Notes under the pieces: model-generated | Told to the model about the DNA's origin: nothing | The model's database searches: none | The model's input: the letters and a program-made list of their open reading frames with translations, nothing else | Assembly: GCF_900129795.1 (NCBI RefSeq) | Contig: NZ_FQWW01000001.1 | Span: 186,001-250,000 of the forward strand | DNA length: 64,000 bases | Direction of reading: 5' to 3' | Source of the DNA: Flavobacterium sp. CF108 | GTDB taxonomy: Bacteria > Bacteroidota > Bacteroidia > Flavobacteriales > Flavobacteriaceae | Position numbers and translations under genes: made by a program | Part shown: piece after piece, positions 34,347 through 42,577 of the stretch | Layout of the letters: the number at the start of each line of letters is the position of its first letter | Numbering within the stretch: position 1 is the stretch's first letter

Positions 34347-35366
34347 TTGGATAAAATAGCAGTTGTCATTTTAAATTGGAACGGAGTTAAATTGTTAGAA
34401 CAATTTTTACCATCTGTTTTACAATATTCAGAAGAAGCTACTATTTATGTAGCTGATAATGCATCAACGGATACTTCTGTAAATTTTGTTAGAGAAAATT
34501 ATCCATCAATAAAAATTATTCAAAATAGCGGAAATCATGGCTTTGCAAAAGGTTATAATGATGCACTTCAAAGTGTAGATGCCGAGATTTATGCTTTAGT
34601 TAATTCTGATATTGAAGTTACCGAAAATTGGTTGAAACCTATTATTGAAACTTTCGATAAAGAAAAAGAAACTGCTATTATTCAGCCAAAAATCCTTGAT
34701 TTTAAAAACAAAGAATATTTTGAATATGCCGGAGCAGCGGGCGGGTTTATTGATAAATATGGTTTTCCATTTTGCCGGGGCCGAATCTTTGATACTATTG
34801 AAAAAGACAATGGTCAATATGATGACAGCTGTCAACTTTTCTGGGCATCTGGCGCTTGTTTCTTTATTAGAAAAGAAGTCTATCATGCTTTAGAAGGTTT
34901 TGATGAAGCTTTTTTTGCACATCAGGAAGAAATTGATTTATGCTGGCGTGCCGCAAATGAAGGCAATATTATAAAATACAATTCAGAATCAGTTGTTTAT
35001 CATGTTGGAGGGGCAACTTTACAACAGGGAAATCCTAAAAAAACCTATTTGAACTTTAGGAATTCATTATTAATGCTTGTAAAAAACCTTCCTAAAAAAG
35101 GATTGTTTTTTGTAATTTTCTTTCGAATGGTTTTAGATGGAATTGCGGGTATCCGTTTTCTTACACAAGGAAAGTTTGGACATACTTTTGCAATTTTAAA
35201 GGCGCATTTTTCATTTTATTGCCTATCTTTAAAATATCTAAACAAACGAAAAGATTTTCAAATACAGCAATACTATACCGTAAAAAGTATCGTTTTCCTT
35301 TATTATATAAAGAAATTAGAGGTTTTTAAAGAAATCTTTAACAGTAATCAAAATATTAAAAACTAA
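34347..35366 (+). CDS. Family 2 glycosyltransferase
   Basis: The 339-residue protein has the GT-A fold of rhamnosyl- or similar transferases. VVILNWNGVKLLEQFLPSVL (6-25) is followed by VADNASTDTSV, GNHGFAKGYNDAL and the acidic motif ALVNSDIEVTENW. Then come FWASGACFFIRKEVY and the general-base region DEAFFAHQEEIDLCWRAA. A C-terminal amphipathic/hydrophobic part (240-300) suggests membrane association. The start is a TTG at 34347, 12 bp after the previous stop codon; no in-frame ATG exists near the motif start. The sugar is unknown. Confidence 0.9.
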   Translation: MDKIAVVILNWNGVKLLEQFLPSVLQYSEEATIYVADNASTDTSVNFVRENYPSIKIIQNSGNHGFAKGYNDALQSVDAEIYALVNSDIEVTENWLKPIIETFDKEKETAIIQPKILDFKNKEYFEYAGAAGGFIDKYGFPFCRGRIFDTIEKDNGQYDDSCQLFWASGACFFIRKEVYHALEGFDEAFFAHQEEIDLCWRAANEGNIIKYNSESVVYHVGGATLQQGNPKKTYLNFRNSLLMLVKNLPKKGLFFVIFFRMVLDGIAGIRFLTQGKFGHTFAILKAHFSFYCLSLKYLNKRKDFQIQQYYTVKSIVFLYYIKKLEVFKEIFNSNQNIKN

Positions 35367-35371
35367 ATTTG
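35364..35371 (+). promoter_or_regulatory. Putative -7 box of the OmpA-family gene
   Basis: TAAATTTG overlaps the stop codon of the glycosyltransferase gene and lies 29 bp before the ATG at 35401. Confidence 0.45.
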
Positions 35372-35400
35372 TAATCAACGTTTAATTAAATATAATACCT

Positions 35401-36234
35401 ATGAGAAAAATAGTTATCGCACTATCAGTATTAATGGCCTTAACTTCGTGTGTATCTAAAAAGCAATATGCTGCATTAGAGGCTAAGCAAAAAGAGACAC
35501 AAGATTTATTAAACTCTTGCACAGTTAAATTAAATTCTTGTCTGGAAGAAAAAGCAGGATTAGCAGCAACAGCTGAAAGCTATAAACAACATAATCAAGA
35601 CTTAATTAACAGCTCTAAAGATTTAACAGTTTTAACTACAAAAGGAGCTGAAAACTTAGAAAAATCGTTAGAAAGTTTAAAAGAGAAAGATTTAAAAATA
35701 TCTAGACTTCAAGATGCGCTTACTAAAAAAGACAGTGTAACATTAGCATTAGTTACAAGTTTAAAAGGTGCAGTTGGAATCAACGATCCAGATATCGAAA
35801 TCAATGTTGAAAAAGGAGTTGTATTTATCTCTATCGCTGATAAATTATTATTTAAAAGCGGAAGCTACGATGTAAGTGACAAAGCAAAATCTGTTTTGGC
35901 TAAAGTTGCAAAAGTAGTAAACGACAAACCTGATTTTGAGTGTATGGTTGAAGGTCATACAGATGATGTTCCTTACAAAAGCAACGGAGTTTTGCTAGAC
36001 AACTGGGATTTAAGTGTTAAACGTTCTACTTCTATCGTTCGTGTCTTAACAAATGATCTAGGAGTTAACCCAGCTAAATTAATTGCTGCTGGTAGAAGTT
36101 CATATGTGCCTTTAGTTGCAAATGATACTCCAGACAACAAAGCACGTAACAGAAGAACACGTATTGTTGTTATGCCTAAAATTGATCAATTCTACGATAT
36201 GATCGAGAAAGAAATGAAAAAACAGGCAAAATAA
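35401..36234 (+). CDS. OmpA family peptidoglycan-associated lipoprotein
   Basis: The 277-residue lipoprotein (lipobox ALTSC, Cys17) has a coiled-coil stretch at about 20-115 (ALEAKQKETQDLLNSC...). A C-terminal OmpA/MotB domain covers about 135-270: [45 protein letters not shown]. The TDD and RxxRR residues bind peptidoglycan in this family. It should tether the outer membrane to the wall. It has its own promoter box and a strong terminator, so it is probably monocistronic. Confidence 0.92.
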   Translation: MRKIVIALSVLMALTSCVSKKQYAALEAKQKETQDLLNSCTVKLNSCLEEKAGLAATAESYKQHNQDLINSSKDLTVLTTKGAENLEKSLESLKEKDLKISRLQDALTKKDSVTLALVTSLKGAVGINDPDIEINVEKGVVFISIADKLLFKSGSYDVSDKAKSVLAKVAKVVNDKPDFECMVEGHTDDVPYKSNGVLLDNWDLSVKRSTSIVRVLTNDLGVNPAKLIAAGRSSYVPLVANDTPDNKARNRRTRIVVMPKIDQFYDMIEKEMKKQAK

Positions 36235-36261
36235 TTTTAAAGTAACATACTTTATATACAG

Positions 36262-36293
36262 AAAAGGCTGGTCAATTGACCAGCCTTTTTTTT
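36262..36293 (+). terminator. Terminator of the OmpA-family gene
   Basis: AAAAGGCTGGTCAATTGACC, then AGCCTTTTTTTT: a perfect 12-bp-arm palindrome with a T-tract, 28 bp after the stop codon. Confidence 0.9.
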
Positions 36294-36423
36294 GTATCCT
36301 TAATCTTTTTTAACAACCAATTAAAAGAAATTAAGGACAACATTGCTTTTATTAACTAACTAAATTTTAACTATACTAAAGTTAGTTATAATTTTTTAAG
36401 TTTTATGCTATTTAAGTTTTTTT

Positions 36424-37044
36424 TTACAAAATATCAATATCGCCTTTTCCTTCCCTTACAATTACTGGCTCATGCTCTGATAAATCAATAATTGTTGACG
36501 GAATATTATCTCCATAACCACCATCAATTACCATATCAACCAGATTCTGCCATTTTTCAAAAATCAATTCAGGATCTGTAGTATATTCAATTACGTCATC
36601 TTCATCACGAATAGAAGTCGAAACAATTGGATTTCCTAACTGACGAACAATTTCTAAAACAATATTATTATCCGGAACACGAATACCAACAGTAGTTTTC
36701 TTTTTAAACTCTTTTGGTAAATTATTGTTTCCCGGTAAAATAAAAGTATAAGGTCCAGGCAAAGCTCTTTTTAATATTTTAAAAGTCGAAGTATCAATTT
36801 GTCGCACGTAATCTGATAAATTACTCAAATCGTGGCAAATGAAAGAGAAGTTTGCTTTCTCTAATTTTACTCCTTTTATTTTCGCTACTTTTTCTAAAGC
36901 CCTCGAATTGGTAATATCACAACCTAAACCGTAAACAGTATCTGTTGGATAAATTACCAAACCACCATTTTGAAGCACTTTTACAACTTTTGCAATTGCA
37001 GCTTCACTAGGTTTATCTGGATATATTTTTATGAATTCAGCCAT
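36424..37044 (-). CDS. L-threonylcarbamoyladenylate synthase (TsaC/Sua5/YciO family)
   Basis: The 206-residue protein has the YrdC fold that makes threonylcarbamoyl-AMP from threonine, bicarbonate and ATP for tRNA t6A. Key regions are VLQNGGLVIYPTDTVYGLGCDI (25-46), KRALPGPYTFILPG, and GIRVPDNNIVLEIV with STSIRDE. It is slightly closer to YciO than to TsaC in its ending (PSTIIDLSEHEPVIVREGKG), so the split between these two roles is not certain. TsaE of the same pathway is at 23999-24406. Confidence 0.9.
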   Translation of the reverse strand: MAEFIKIYPDKPSEAAIAKVVKVLQNGGLVIYPTDTVYGLGCDITNSRALEKVAKIKGVKLEKANFSFICHDLSNLSDYVRQIDTSTFKILKRALPGPYTFILPGNNNLPKEFKKKTTVGIRVPDNNIVLEIVRQLGNPIVSTSIRDEDDVIEYTTDPELIFEKWQNLVDMVIDGGYGDNIPSTIIDLSEHEPVIVREGKGDIDIL

Positions 37045-37049
37045 ATAAT

Positions 37050-37134
37050 TTTTGTTTCAAGTTTTTTATTGTTTCAGGTTTCAAGTTTGTGCGCTCCAAT
37101 AACTTGAAACTTCAAACCTGAAACCTGAAACTTT
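37050..37134. repeat. Inverted word repeat, sister of 33789-33862
   Basis: tttcaagttttttattgttt and caggtttcaagtttg face acttgaaacttc and aaacctgaaacctgaaac. The loop wording (gcgctccaataa) resembles gagttccaaa in the sister copy. Confidence 0.7.
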
Positions 37135-37137
37135 TTT

Positions 37138-39474
37138 TTATCCTACAACATCTAATTTAGCAAATCTTAATAGAAGTTTTTTAATTCCTCCAACTTCAAA
37201 TTTAATTTCGGCTTTTTTATCAGCTCCAACTCCTTCTAAATTAATCACTTCTCCTTTTCCGAAACGTTCGTGCATTACGACATTTCCAATTGTTAGTTTA
37301 CTGTCAAACAAATTAGTATTAGAACTTTCTGGCGCATTTCCAGATACAGGTTTTAATTTTCGAATGTTTAAATCCGGTTTTGGATTATTATCTGTAATAT
37401 GTTTTGGAGGCGTTCCTCCTACGGGTTTTGCTAATCGCAATTTTGATTTATCAATGTCTCCAAAAATATCGCCGTCAATTGGTGATTTATATCGGTAATT
37501 ACTTTCTGACGGAGTTAGATATTCTAAATATTGCCCATCAATTTCTTCAATAAAACGTGATGGTTCACTATCTGTCAATTTACCCCAACGGTAACGAGAC
37601 TGCGCATAAGTCAAATACGCCTGATGTTCTGCACGAGTTAAAGCTACATAAAATAAACGACGTTCTTCTTCTAATTCACTTCTGGTACTCATACTCATCG
37701 CACTCGGAAACAAATCTTCTTCCATTCCCACTACAAAAACATGAGGAAATTCTAGTCCTTTTGCTAAGTGAATCGTCATTAATGCAACACGATCTTCATC
37801 ATTGGTATCTTTATCTAAATCAGTTGCAAGTGCCACATCTTCCATAAATTCAGATAAAGCTCCTCTTGCACCATCAATTTCTTTTTGTCCTTCTGTAAAA
37901 TCTTTAATACCGTTTAAAAGTTCTTCGATATTTTGAATTTTCGCCATTCCTTCCGGAGTCGCATCTTTCTTTAATTCCTGAACCAAACCAGTTTTCTTCG
38001 CAACATGATCTGTAATATAAAAAGCATCCTGATTTTGATCAATAACCTGAAAACTCTGAATCATCGTTACAAAATCTTTCAATTTGTTTTTTGTTCCGGC
38101 ATTCAGTTTCAAGTCAATTTTATCAATATTTACCATTACTTCCCAAATCGAACGTTTGTAATGATTGGCTGCAATAGTAAGTTTTTCGACCGTTGTATCT
38201 CCAATTCCACGCGCCGGATAATTGATTACACGAATCAACGCTTCTTCATCTTTTGGGTTAATTACTAAACGTAAATAACACAAAACATCTTTAATTTCCT
38301 TACGCTGATAGAATGATAATCCACCATAAATTCTATATGGAATATCACGCTTTCTCAACGCATCCTCCATCGCACGCGACTGAGCATTGGTACGATACAA
38401 AATCGCAAAAGATCCATTATGCAATTGATTCTGCATTTTCTGTTCAAAAATCGTACTGGCTACAAAACGCCCTTCTTCGGCATCTGTTAAACTTCGATGG
38501 ACTTTAATTCTTGGACCAAAATCATTTGCAGTCCAAACTACTTTATCTAGTTTGGTTTTATTATGCTCCATTATAGTGTTTGCTGCTTCCACAATATTTC
38601 GGGTCGAACGGTAATTCTGCTCTAAACGATACATTACTACACCTTCATAATCCTTTTGAAAATTCAGGATATTATTGATATTCGCCCCACGGAAAGCATA
38701 AATACTCTGTGCATCATCTCCAACCACACAAATATTCTGAAATCTGTCAGACAAAGCCCTAACAATCAAATATTGAGAGTGGTTTGTATCCTGGTACTCA
38801 TCAACCAAAATATAACGGAAACGATCCTGATATTTTGCTAAAACCTCTGGAAAACGAGTCAGTAACTCATTTGTTTTCAACAACAAATCATCAAAATCCA
38901 TTGCTCCGGCTTTAAAACAGCGTTCTACATACTGCTGATAAATTTCTCCTAATCTCGGTCTTTTTGCCATAGCATCTGCTTCGACTAATTCCGGATTATT
39001 GAAATAGGCTTTTACTGTAATTAAGCTGTTTTTATAACTAGATATACGGCCTAAAATTTGTTTTGGTTTGTAGATATCACGATCCAGCTGCATTTCTTTA
39101 ATAATAGAAGAAATCAGTCTGGCCGAATCCTGAGAATCGTAAATTGTGAAATTTGATGGATAACCTAAATGATCTGATTCTGAACGAAGAATACGGGCAA
39201 AAATAGAGTGAAAAGTTCCCATCCAAAGGTTTTTTGCCTCAGATGCTCCCACAATATCCGAAATCCTGTGCTTCATTTCACGGGCTGCTTTATTGGTAAA
39301 AGTCAGCGATAAAATGTTGAATGCATCAACACCCTGAGCCATCAAATAAGCAATTCTAATTGTTAAAACACGGGTTTTCCCCGAACCTGCACCAGCAATA
39401 ATAATCATTGGCCCGTCTTTTTGTAAAACAGGCGCTCTCTGTGCTTCGTTGAGCTGGTCAATATATTTCTGCAT
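37138..39474 (-). CDS. uvrD: UvrD/PcrA-type superfamily 1 DNA helicase
   Basis: The 778-residue 3'-5' helicase shows all SF1A motifs: LNEAQRAPV (Q motif, about 8-16), AGAGSGKTRVL (28-38), LSLTFTNKAAREMK, DEYQDTN near 225, VVGDDAQSIYAFRGA, and LEQNYRSTRNI. The ending includes VALMTIHLAKGLEFPHVFVVG and LFYVALTRAEHQAYL. The C-terminal tail resembles PcrA/UvrD (VMHERFGKGEVINLEG), the RNA-polymerase-binding part. It acts in nucleotide excision repair and in removing recombinase or polymerase roadblocks. Confidence 0.95.
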   Translation of the reverse strand: MQKYIDQLNEAQRAPVLQKDGPMIIIAGAGSGKTRVLTIRIAYLMAQGVDAFNILSLTFTNKAAREMKHRISDIVGASEAKNLWMGTFHSIFARILRSESDHLGYPSNFTIYDSQDSARLISSIIKEMQLDRDIYKPKQILGRISSYKNSLITVKAYFNNPELVEADAMAKRPRLGEIYQQYVERCFKAGAMDFDDLLLKTNELLTRFPEVLAKYQDRFRYILVDEYQDTNHSQYLIVRALSDRFQNICVVGDDAQSIYAFRGANINNILNFQKDYEGVVMYRLEQNYRSTRNIVEAANTIMEHNKTKLDKVVWTANDFGPRIKVHRSLTDAEEGRFVASTIFEQKMQNQLHNGSFAILYRTNAQSRAMEDALRKRDIPYRIYGGLSFYQRKEIKDVLCYLRLVINPKDEEALIRVINYPARGIGDTTVEKLTIAANHYKRSIWEVMVNIDKIDLKLNAGTKNKLKDFVTMIQSFQVIDQNQDAFYITDHVAKKTGLVQELKKDATPEGMAKIQNIEELLNGIKDFTEGQKEIDGARGALSEFMEDVALATDLDKDTNDEDRVALMTIHLAKGLEFPHVFVVGMEEDLFPSAMSMSTRSELEEERRLFYVALTRAEHQAYLTYAQSRYRWGKLTDSEPSRFIEEIDGQYLEYLTPSESNYRYKSPIDGDIFGDIDKSKLRLAKPVGGTPPKHITDNNPKPDLNIRKLKPVSGNAPESSNTNLFDSKLTIGNVVMHERFGKGEVINLEGVGADKKAEIKFEVGGIKKLLLRFAKLDVVG

Positions 39475-39493
39475 GTAATTTTTCTCCTTTATG

Positions 39494-39501
39494 CAAAAAT
39501 A
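39494..39501 (-). promoter_or_regulatory. Putative -7 box of uvrD
   Basis: The minus strand reads TATTTTTG, 19 bp upstream of the uvrD ATG. Confidence 0.45.
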
Positions 39502-39518
39502 AGAATTATAGTTTTAAT

Positions 39519-39556
39519 AAGCTACTAAGATATTGAGGTTCTAAGTTGCTAAGTTT
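39519..39556. repeat. 'CTAAGATATTGAGG' word repeat
   Basis: ctactaagatattgaggttc and taagttgctaag share words with 14362-14420. Confidence 0.4.
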
Positions 39557-39590
39557 TTTATTTTTGGAAGCCAAAGAATAGGCATTTTAT

Positions 39591-39668
39591 TAAACATGGT
39601 TTCCCGCTTTCGGCTATATCTCTTCGTTTCACTACGAGAATACCGCCTCTATCGGGGCTAGGTTTAAA
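39591..39668. repeat. Dispersed 'CCCGCTTTCGGCTATATC' element
   Basis: The stretch cccgctttcggctatatctc ... ccgcctctatcggggctagg is bounded by ttaaac/gtttaaac and is more GC-rich than its surroundings. Its wording matches a dispersed intergenic element I know from other Flavobacterium genomes. An inner hairpin (tctcttcgt / tacgagaa) is visible. Confidence 0.55.
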
Positions 39669-39698
39669 CAATTGGTTTTCTTTAAATATTTTGAAAAA

Positions 39699-39857
39699 CT
39701 AGATATTATAAATCATTCGTAATTTTTCTTTAAAATCTGAATAGGAAATAAGTCTACCAGCTTTTATATCATCCTCACTTTTTTGAAGTTCTTGAATAAT
39801 CGTGTTATCTGGAAAATCTTTAAAAGAATCTTCCAAATTTTCTATAATTTCATCCAT
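39699..39857 (-). CDS. Antitoxin-like micro-protein (orphan)
   Basis: An ATG at 39855-39857 opens a 52-residue frame ending in TAG at 39699-39701. The sequence is acidic at the start (MDEIIENLEDSFKDFPD). It then carries ELQKSEDDIKAGRLISYSDF, the 'SEEDIKxGRxxSxEEF' style of C-terminal segment found in small RelB/Phd-type antitoxins of Bacteroidota. No toxin-sized gene follows; the downstream space holds the dispersed element at 39591-39668. It may be a solitary antitoxin whose toxin was lost, or a small conserved protein unrelated to TA systems. Confidence 0.6.
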   Translation of the reverse strand: MDEIIENLEDSFKDFPDNTIIQELQKSEDDIKAGRLISYSDFKEKLRMIYNI

Positions 39858-39934
39858 TATTATATCTTTTTAGTTTTAATTATTTTCCAAATCCAATTAT
39901 TATGCTACATATTACTATGCTGCATAAATTTAAA

Positions 39935-40060
39935 TAGTCGTTGGTTTTAACCAACGGTTTTTTGAAATTAGAAAACAAGGCTTTAGCCAAACTTTATTTA
40001 TTTTGGCTAAAGCCTTGTTCGTGTTATAAACTTAACCGTTGGTTAAAACCAACGGCTATT
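39935..40060. repeat. Nested palindromic element (CGTTGGTTTTAACCAACG / GGCTTTAGCC)
   Basis: The outer arms are each palindromes themselves: cgttggttttaaccaacg at 39939-39956 and ccgttggttaaaaccaacgg at 40036-40055. Read as one pair they match over about 25 bp with one mismatch. The inner arms 39974-39990 and 40003-40019 (aacaaggctttagccaa and complement) are perfect over 17 bp. The whole can fold into one long hairpin or four small ones. It lies between the antitoxin-like gene and the TSUP transporter gene. Confidence 0.82.
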
Positions 40061-40074
40061 AAACATTAGCATCT

Positions 40075-40842
40075 TTATTTATAAAATACATCGTAAGCAA
40101 AGCGAATCAAAGTTCCCACAACAACAATCAAAAAGAAAATTCTAATAAAACCATTTCCTTTATTAATTGCGAGTTTTGCACCAAGCCAGCCGCCAAGTCC
40201 GTTACTTACTGCCATCGGAATTGCGATTGACCAGATGATTTTCCCTTTTATCATAAACAAACAGATCGAACCAAAATTTGTTGCCAGATTTACCATTTTA
40301 GCATTCGCGGAAGCGTGCAAAAAATCAAAACCTAAAAGCGCAATAAAAGCAACCACAAAAAAACTTCCTGTTCCGGGTCCAATAAATCCGTCGTAAAAGC
40401 CAACAATTATACTAATGACAACTGCATAAATTATTTGTGTTGCTGCCGAATGATCTTTGGCAACATGCTGTCCGAAGTTTTTCTTTGCGTACGTATATAT
40501 AAACAACAGTGACAAAACGACAAGCAAAAGTGGTTTCATAAAATCATTGCTTACCAAGGTCAAAATAGTAGAACCCAAAAATGCTGACGGAACTGCTAAA
40601 CACATCATAATCAAAAGCAATTTCCATTGAATAACTACCTTTTTCAGATATTGAAAAGCGGCAAAAGCTGTCCCGCTGAAAGCTGGAATTTTTAACGTTC
40701 CAATTACTGTTGAAACCGGCAGATTTGGCAATAAAATTAACCCCATTGGTGTTTGGATAAGCCCGCCGCCGCCCACTATTGCATCAATAAATCCTGCTGC
40801 AAAAGCTGCCAGGCAAAGAAAAAGTATTATGTATGAATCCAT
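40075..40842 (-). CDS. TSUP/TauE-SafE family membrane transporter
   Basis: 255 residues from the ATG at 40840-40842; an upstream ATG would add seven. The protein has seven to eight hydrophobic helices. The family hallmark GFIDAIVGGGGLIQTP is in the first helix, and its internal duplicate VGFYDGFIGPGTGSFFVVAFI lies near 155-175. TSUP proteins carry sulfite, sulfonates or other organic anions across the inner membrane. The substrate cannot be read from the sequence, and no sulfur gene is near. Confidence 0.9.
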   Translation of the reverse strand: MDSYIILFLCLAAFAAGFIDAIVGGGGLIQTPMGLILLPNLPVSTVIGTLKIPAFSGTAFAAFQYLKKVVIQWKLLLIMMCLAVPSAFLGSTILTLVSNDFMKPLLLVVLSLLFIYTYAKKNFGQHVAKDHSAATQIIYAVVISIIVGFYDGFIGPGTGSFFVVAFIALLGFDFLHASANAKMVNLATNFGSICLFMIKGKIIWSIAIPMAVSNGLGGWLGAKLAINKGNGFIRIFFLIVVVGTLIRFAYDVFYK

Positions 40843-40867
40843 TAAAAGTGTATTAAAAAACAAGTTG

Positions 40868-40875
40868 CAAAAGTA
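40868..40875 (-). promoter_or_regulatory. Putative -7 box of the TSUP gene
   Basis: The minus strand reads TACTTTTG, 25 bp upstream of the ATG at 40842. Confidence 0.42.
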
Positions 40876-40931
40876 AGTTTTACGATTTGTTTATTCGTGT
40901 AAATTTAAAGTGGATTTCTCGTCAAAAAGTA

Positions 40932-40939
40932 TATTTTTG
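40932..40939 (+). promoter_or_regulatory. Putative -7 box of the 40958 gene
   Basis: TATTTTTG lies 18 bp before the ATG at 40958. It rules out the GTG at 40910 as a start if it is the real promoter. Confidence 0.45.
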
Positions 40940-40957
40940 CTAAAAAAATTTACCCAA

Positions 40958-41479
40958 ATGGATTTTACAAGAATTATAGAATTAGCAAGTTATACTTTAC
41001 CTGCAATTGTTACCGGATTTGTAGCCTACAGTTTTTTTGAACTGCATATTAAAAACAATGATAAAAAGCGTGCTTTTTTGTTAAACAGACAAGCTCATAA
41101 AGAATCACTTCCAATACGTTTACAAGCTTACGAACGTATGACGTTATTTTTAGAGCGTATCAATTTGACAAAATTATTAATCAGAATCACTCCAATTTCT
41201 CACGATAAACATGATTACGAAAACTTTGTAATCGACCAAATCGAACAAGAATTTGAACACAATTTAACGCAGCAAATTTATATGTCTGATGAATGTTGGA
41301 CAATAATTACAACTGCTAAAAACTCAACAATTCAAATGATTCGTAAAGCTGCCATGAGCGACCGTGTTGACAGTGCAGATAAACTTCGTGAAGTCATTTT
41401 GAATGAACTTTTAGAAAAACAATCTCCAAGTAATGCTGCTTTAGGGTATATTAAAAACGAAGTTGCTGAACTTTGGTAA
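40958..41479 (+). CDS. Conserved flavobacterial protein with one N-terminal TM (DUF7935-like)
   Basis: 173 residues from the ATG at 40958. One hydrophobic helix at about 7-27 (ASYTLPAIVTGFVAYSFF) is followed by a helical, charged soluble domain (LLNRQAHKESLPIRLQAYERMTLFLERI). This is a family I know as widely conserved in Flavobacteriia without known function; the DUF number is from memory and uncertain. A GTG at 40910 upstream lies before the promoter box and is rejected. No operon partner is seen. Confidence 0.78.
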   Translation: MDFTRIIELASYTLPAIVTGFVAYSFFELHIKNNDKKRAFLLNRQAHKESLPIRLQAYERMTLFLERINLTKLLIRITPISHDKHDYENFVIDQIEQEFEHNLTQQIYMSDECWTIITTAKNSTIQMIRKAAMSDRVDSADKLREVILNELLEKQSPSNAALGYIKNEVAELW

Positions 41480-41489
41480 AATAATATTT

Positions 41490-41576
41490 TAGATTGTTGA
41501 TTTTAGATTTTAGATTTTTTAAGAATGAATAAAAAATCCCAACAACAATCTAAAATCTAAAATCTGCAATCTAAAA
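41490..41576. repeat. Inverted word repeat (TTAGATTGTTGATTTTAG family)
   Basis: ttagattgttgattttagat at 41490 faces acaacaatctaaaatctaaa from 41541, forming a long stem with a 20-bp loop between two converging genes; it may act as a bidirectional terminator. Confidence 0.65.
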
Positions 41577-42476
41577 TCACCTATTGTCACTCATAACCTC
41601 AGACTTATTCTGAGCATATTCGTAACCTTGCTTCCACCATTCTTTCATTATTTCTTTGTTGAAAATTAACGCATTATCTGTCAATTTGGTTGGAGTGTAA
41701 TATAAATTAAGTTTTACATCTTTAGTGTTTGCCATAAGTTTTCCTATAGCAATATCATGTTTTTCAACCTGATCTAAGGCAATTCGGAACAAATCAATCA
41801 TTAACGAAAATGGATTTTTACCAATAACCATTTTGCTTGTATTGACTTCAGTTTCTAAAATGATAACATCAATTTCTGTTGCACCGCGATTAATAGCTTC
41901 ACGAATTGGAACCAAACTTGAAAATCCGCCATCGCCATATTCGTAATTGTTTTTTGAAACCAAACTCATAAACGGAACATAATTACTCGAGATCCAAGAC
42001 CATTCGCAAAACTCTTCATAACTACAGTCTTTCACTGATTTATATTCTGATTCGTTTTTGGTGAAATTGGTGACCGTAATAATTACGTCATTATTCATTT
42101 TTTTAAGATTATTAAAATCAGAGATAGAAAAGTTATTCTGGATATATTTCTTTAAACCTTTGCTTTCGCCAAAAGTTCTCTTTCCTTTAAAAAACTGACG
42201 AAGTACATTAAAGTGATTAATCGTCACGATATCTACTCCTTCTTTTACTTTTACTACAAATGGGCAGATATTAAAAATACTTGACATTGTAACATTTGTA
42301 TAAACGGAATGTATTTTTTTGATATGACCGAGAGCTAAATGCGGAATAAGTAAACTTCCTGTAGATGTTCCTATAAATAAATCGTATTCATGATGCTTTT
42401 CTTCTATTAAATACTGTGCAACTCCTCCGGCAAAGGCGCCTTTACTTCCACCGCCAGAAATAACTAATGCTCTCAT
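41577..42476 (-). CDS. Patatin-like phospholipase
   Basis: The 299-residue protein has the patatin Ser/Asp dyad fold. The oxyanion loop SGGGSKGAFAGGV is at 7-19, the nucleophile Ser38 is in GTSTGS, and the Asp is in GDGGFSSLVP near 180. The conserved ASxxxP-like segment appears as SSNYVPFMSLV. It should hydrolyse lipid acyl esters. There is no signal peptide, so a cytoplasmic or inner-membrane site is likely. Confidence 0.92.
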   Translation of the reverse strand: MRALVISGGGSKGAFAGGVAQYLIEEKHHEYDLFIGTSTGSLLIPHLALGHIKKIHSVYTNVTMSSIFNICPFVVKVKEGVDIVTINHFNVLRQFFKGKRTFGESKGLKKYIQNNFSISDFNNLKKMNNDVIITVTNFTKNESEYKSVKDCSYEEFCEWSWISSNYVPFMSLVSKNNYEYGDGGFSSLVPIREAINRGATEIDVIILETEVNTSKMVIGKNPFSLMIDLFRIALDQVEKHDIAIGKLMANTKDVKLNLYYTPTKLTDNALIFNKEIMKEWWKQGYEYAQNKSEVMSDNR

Positions 42477-42504
42477 AAAATATAAAGTAGGTTTTGTTTT
42501 TGGT

Positions 42505-42577
42505 TAGAAAATAGAGGAAAGAAAATAGAATATAGACTTACTTACAAATCTATTTTCTTTCTTCTATTCTCTGTTTT
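42505..42577. repeat. Inverted word repeat (AGAAAATAGAGGAAAG family)
   Basis: agaaaatagaggaaagaaaa and tagaatatagac face ctattttctttcttctattc, with a short loop; the related copy is at 49676-49730. Confidence 0.55.

Noticed and set aside
40910..40957. GTG start 16 codons upstream of the 40958 gene
   Set aside because: A -7 promoter box lies between the GTG and the ATG, and the hydrophobic segment fits the ATG start.
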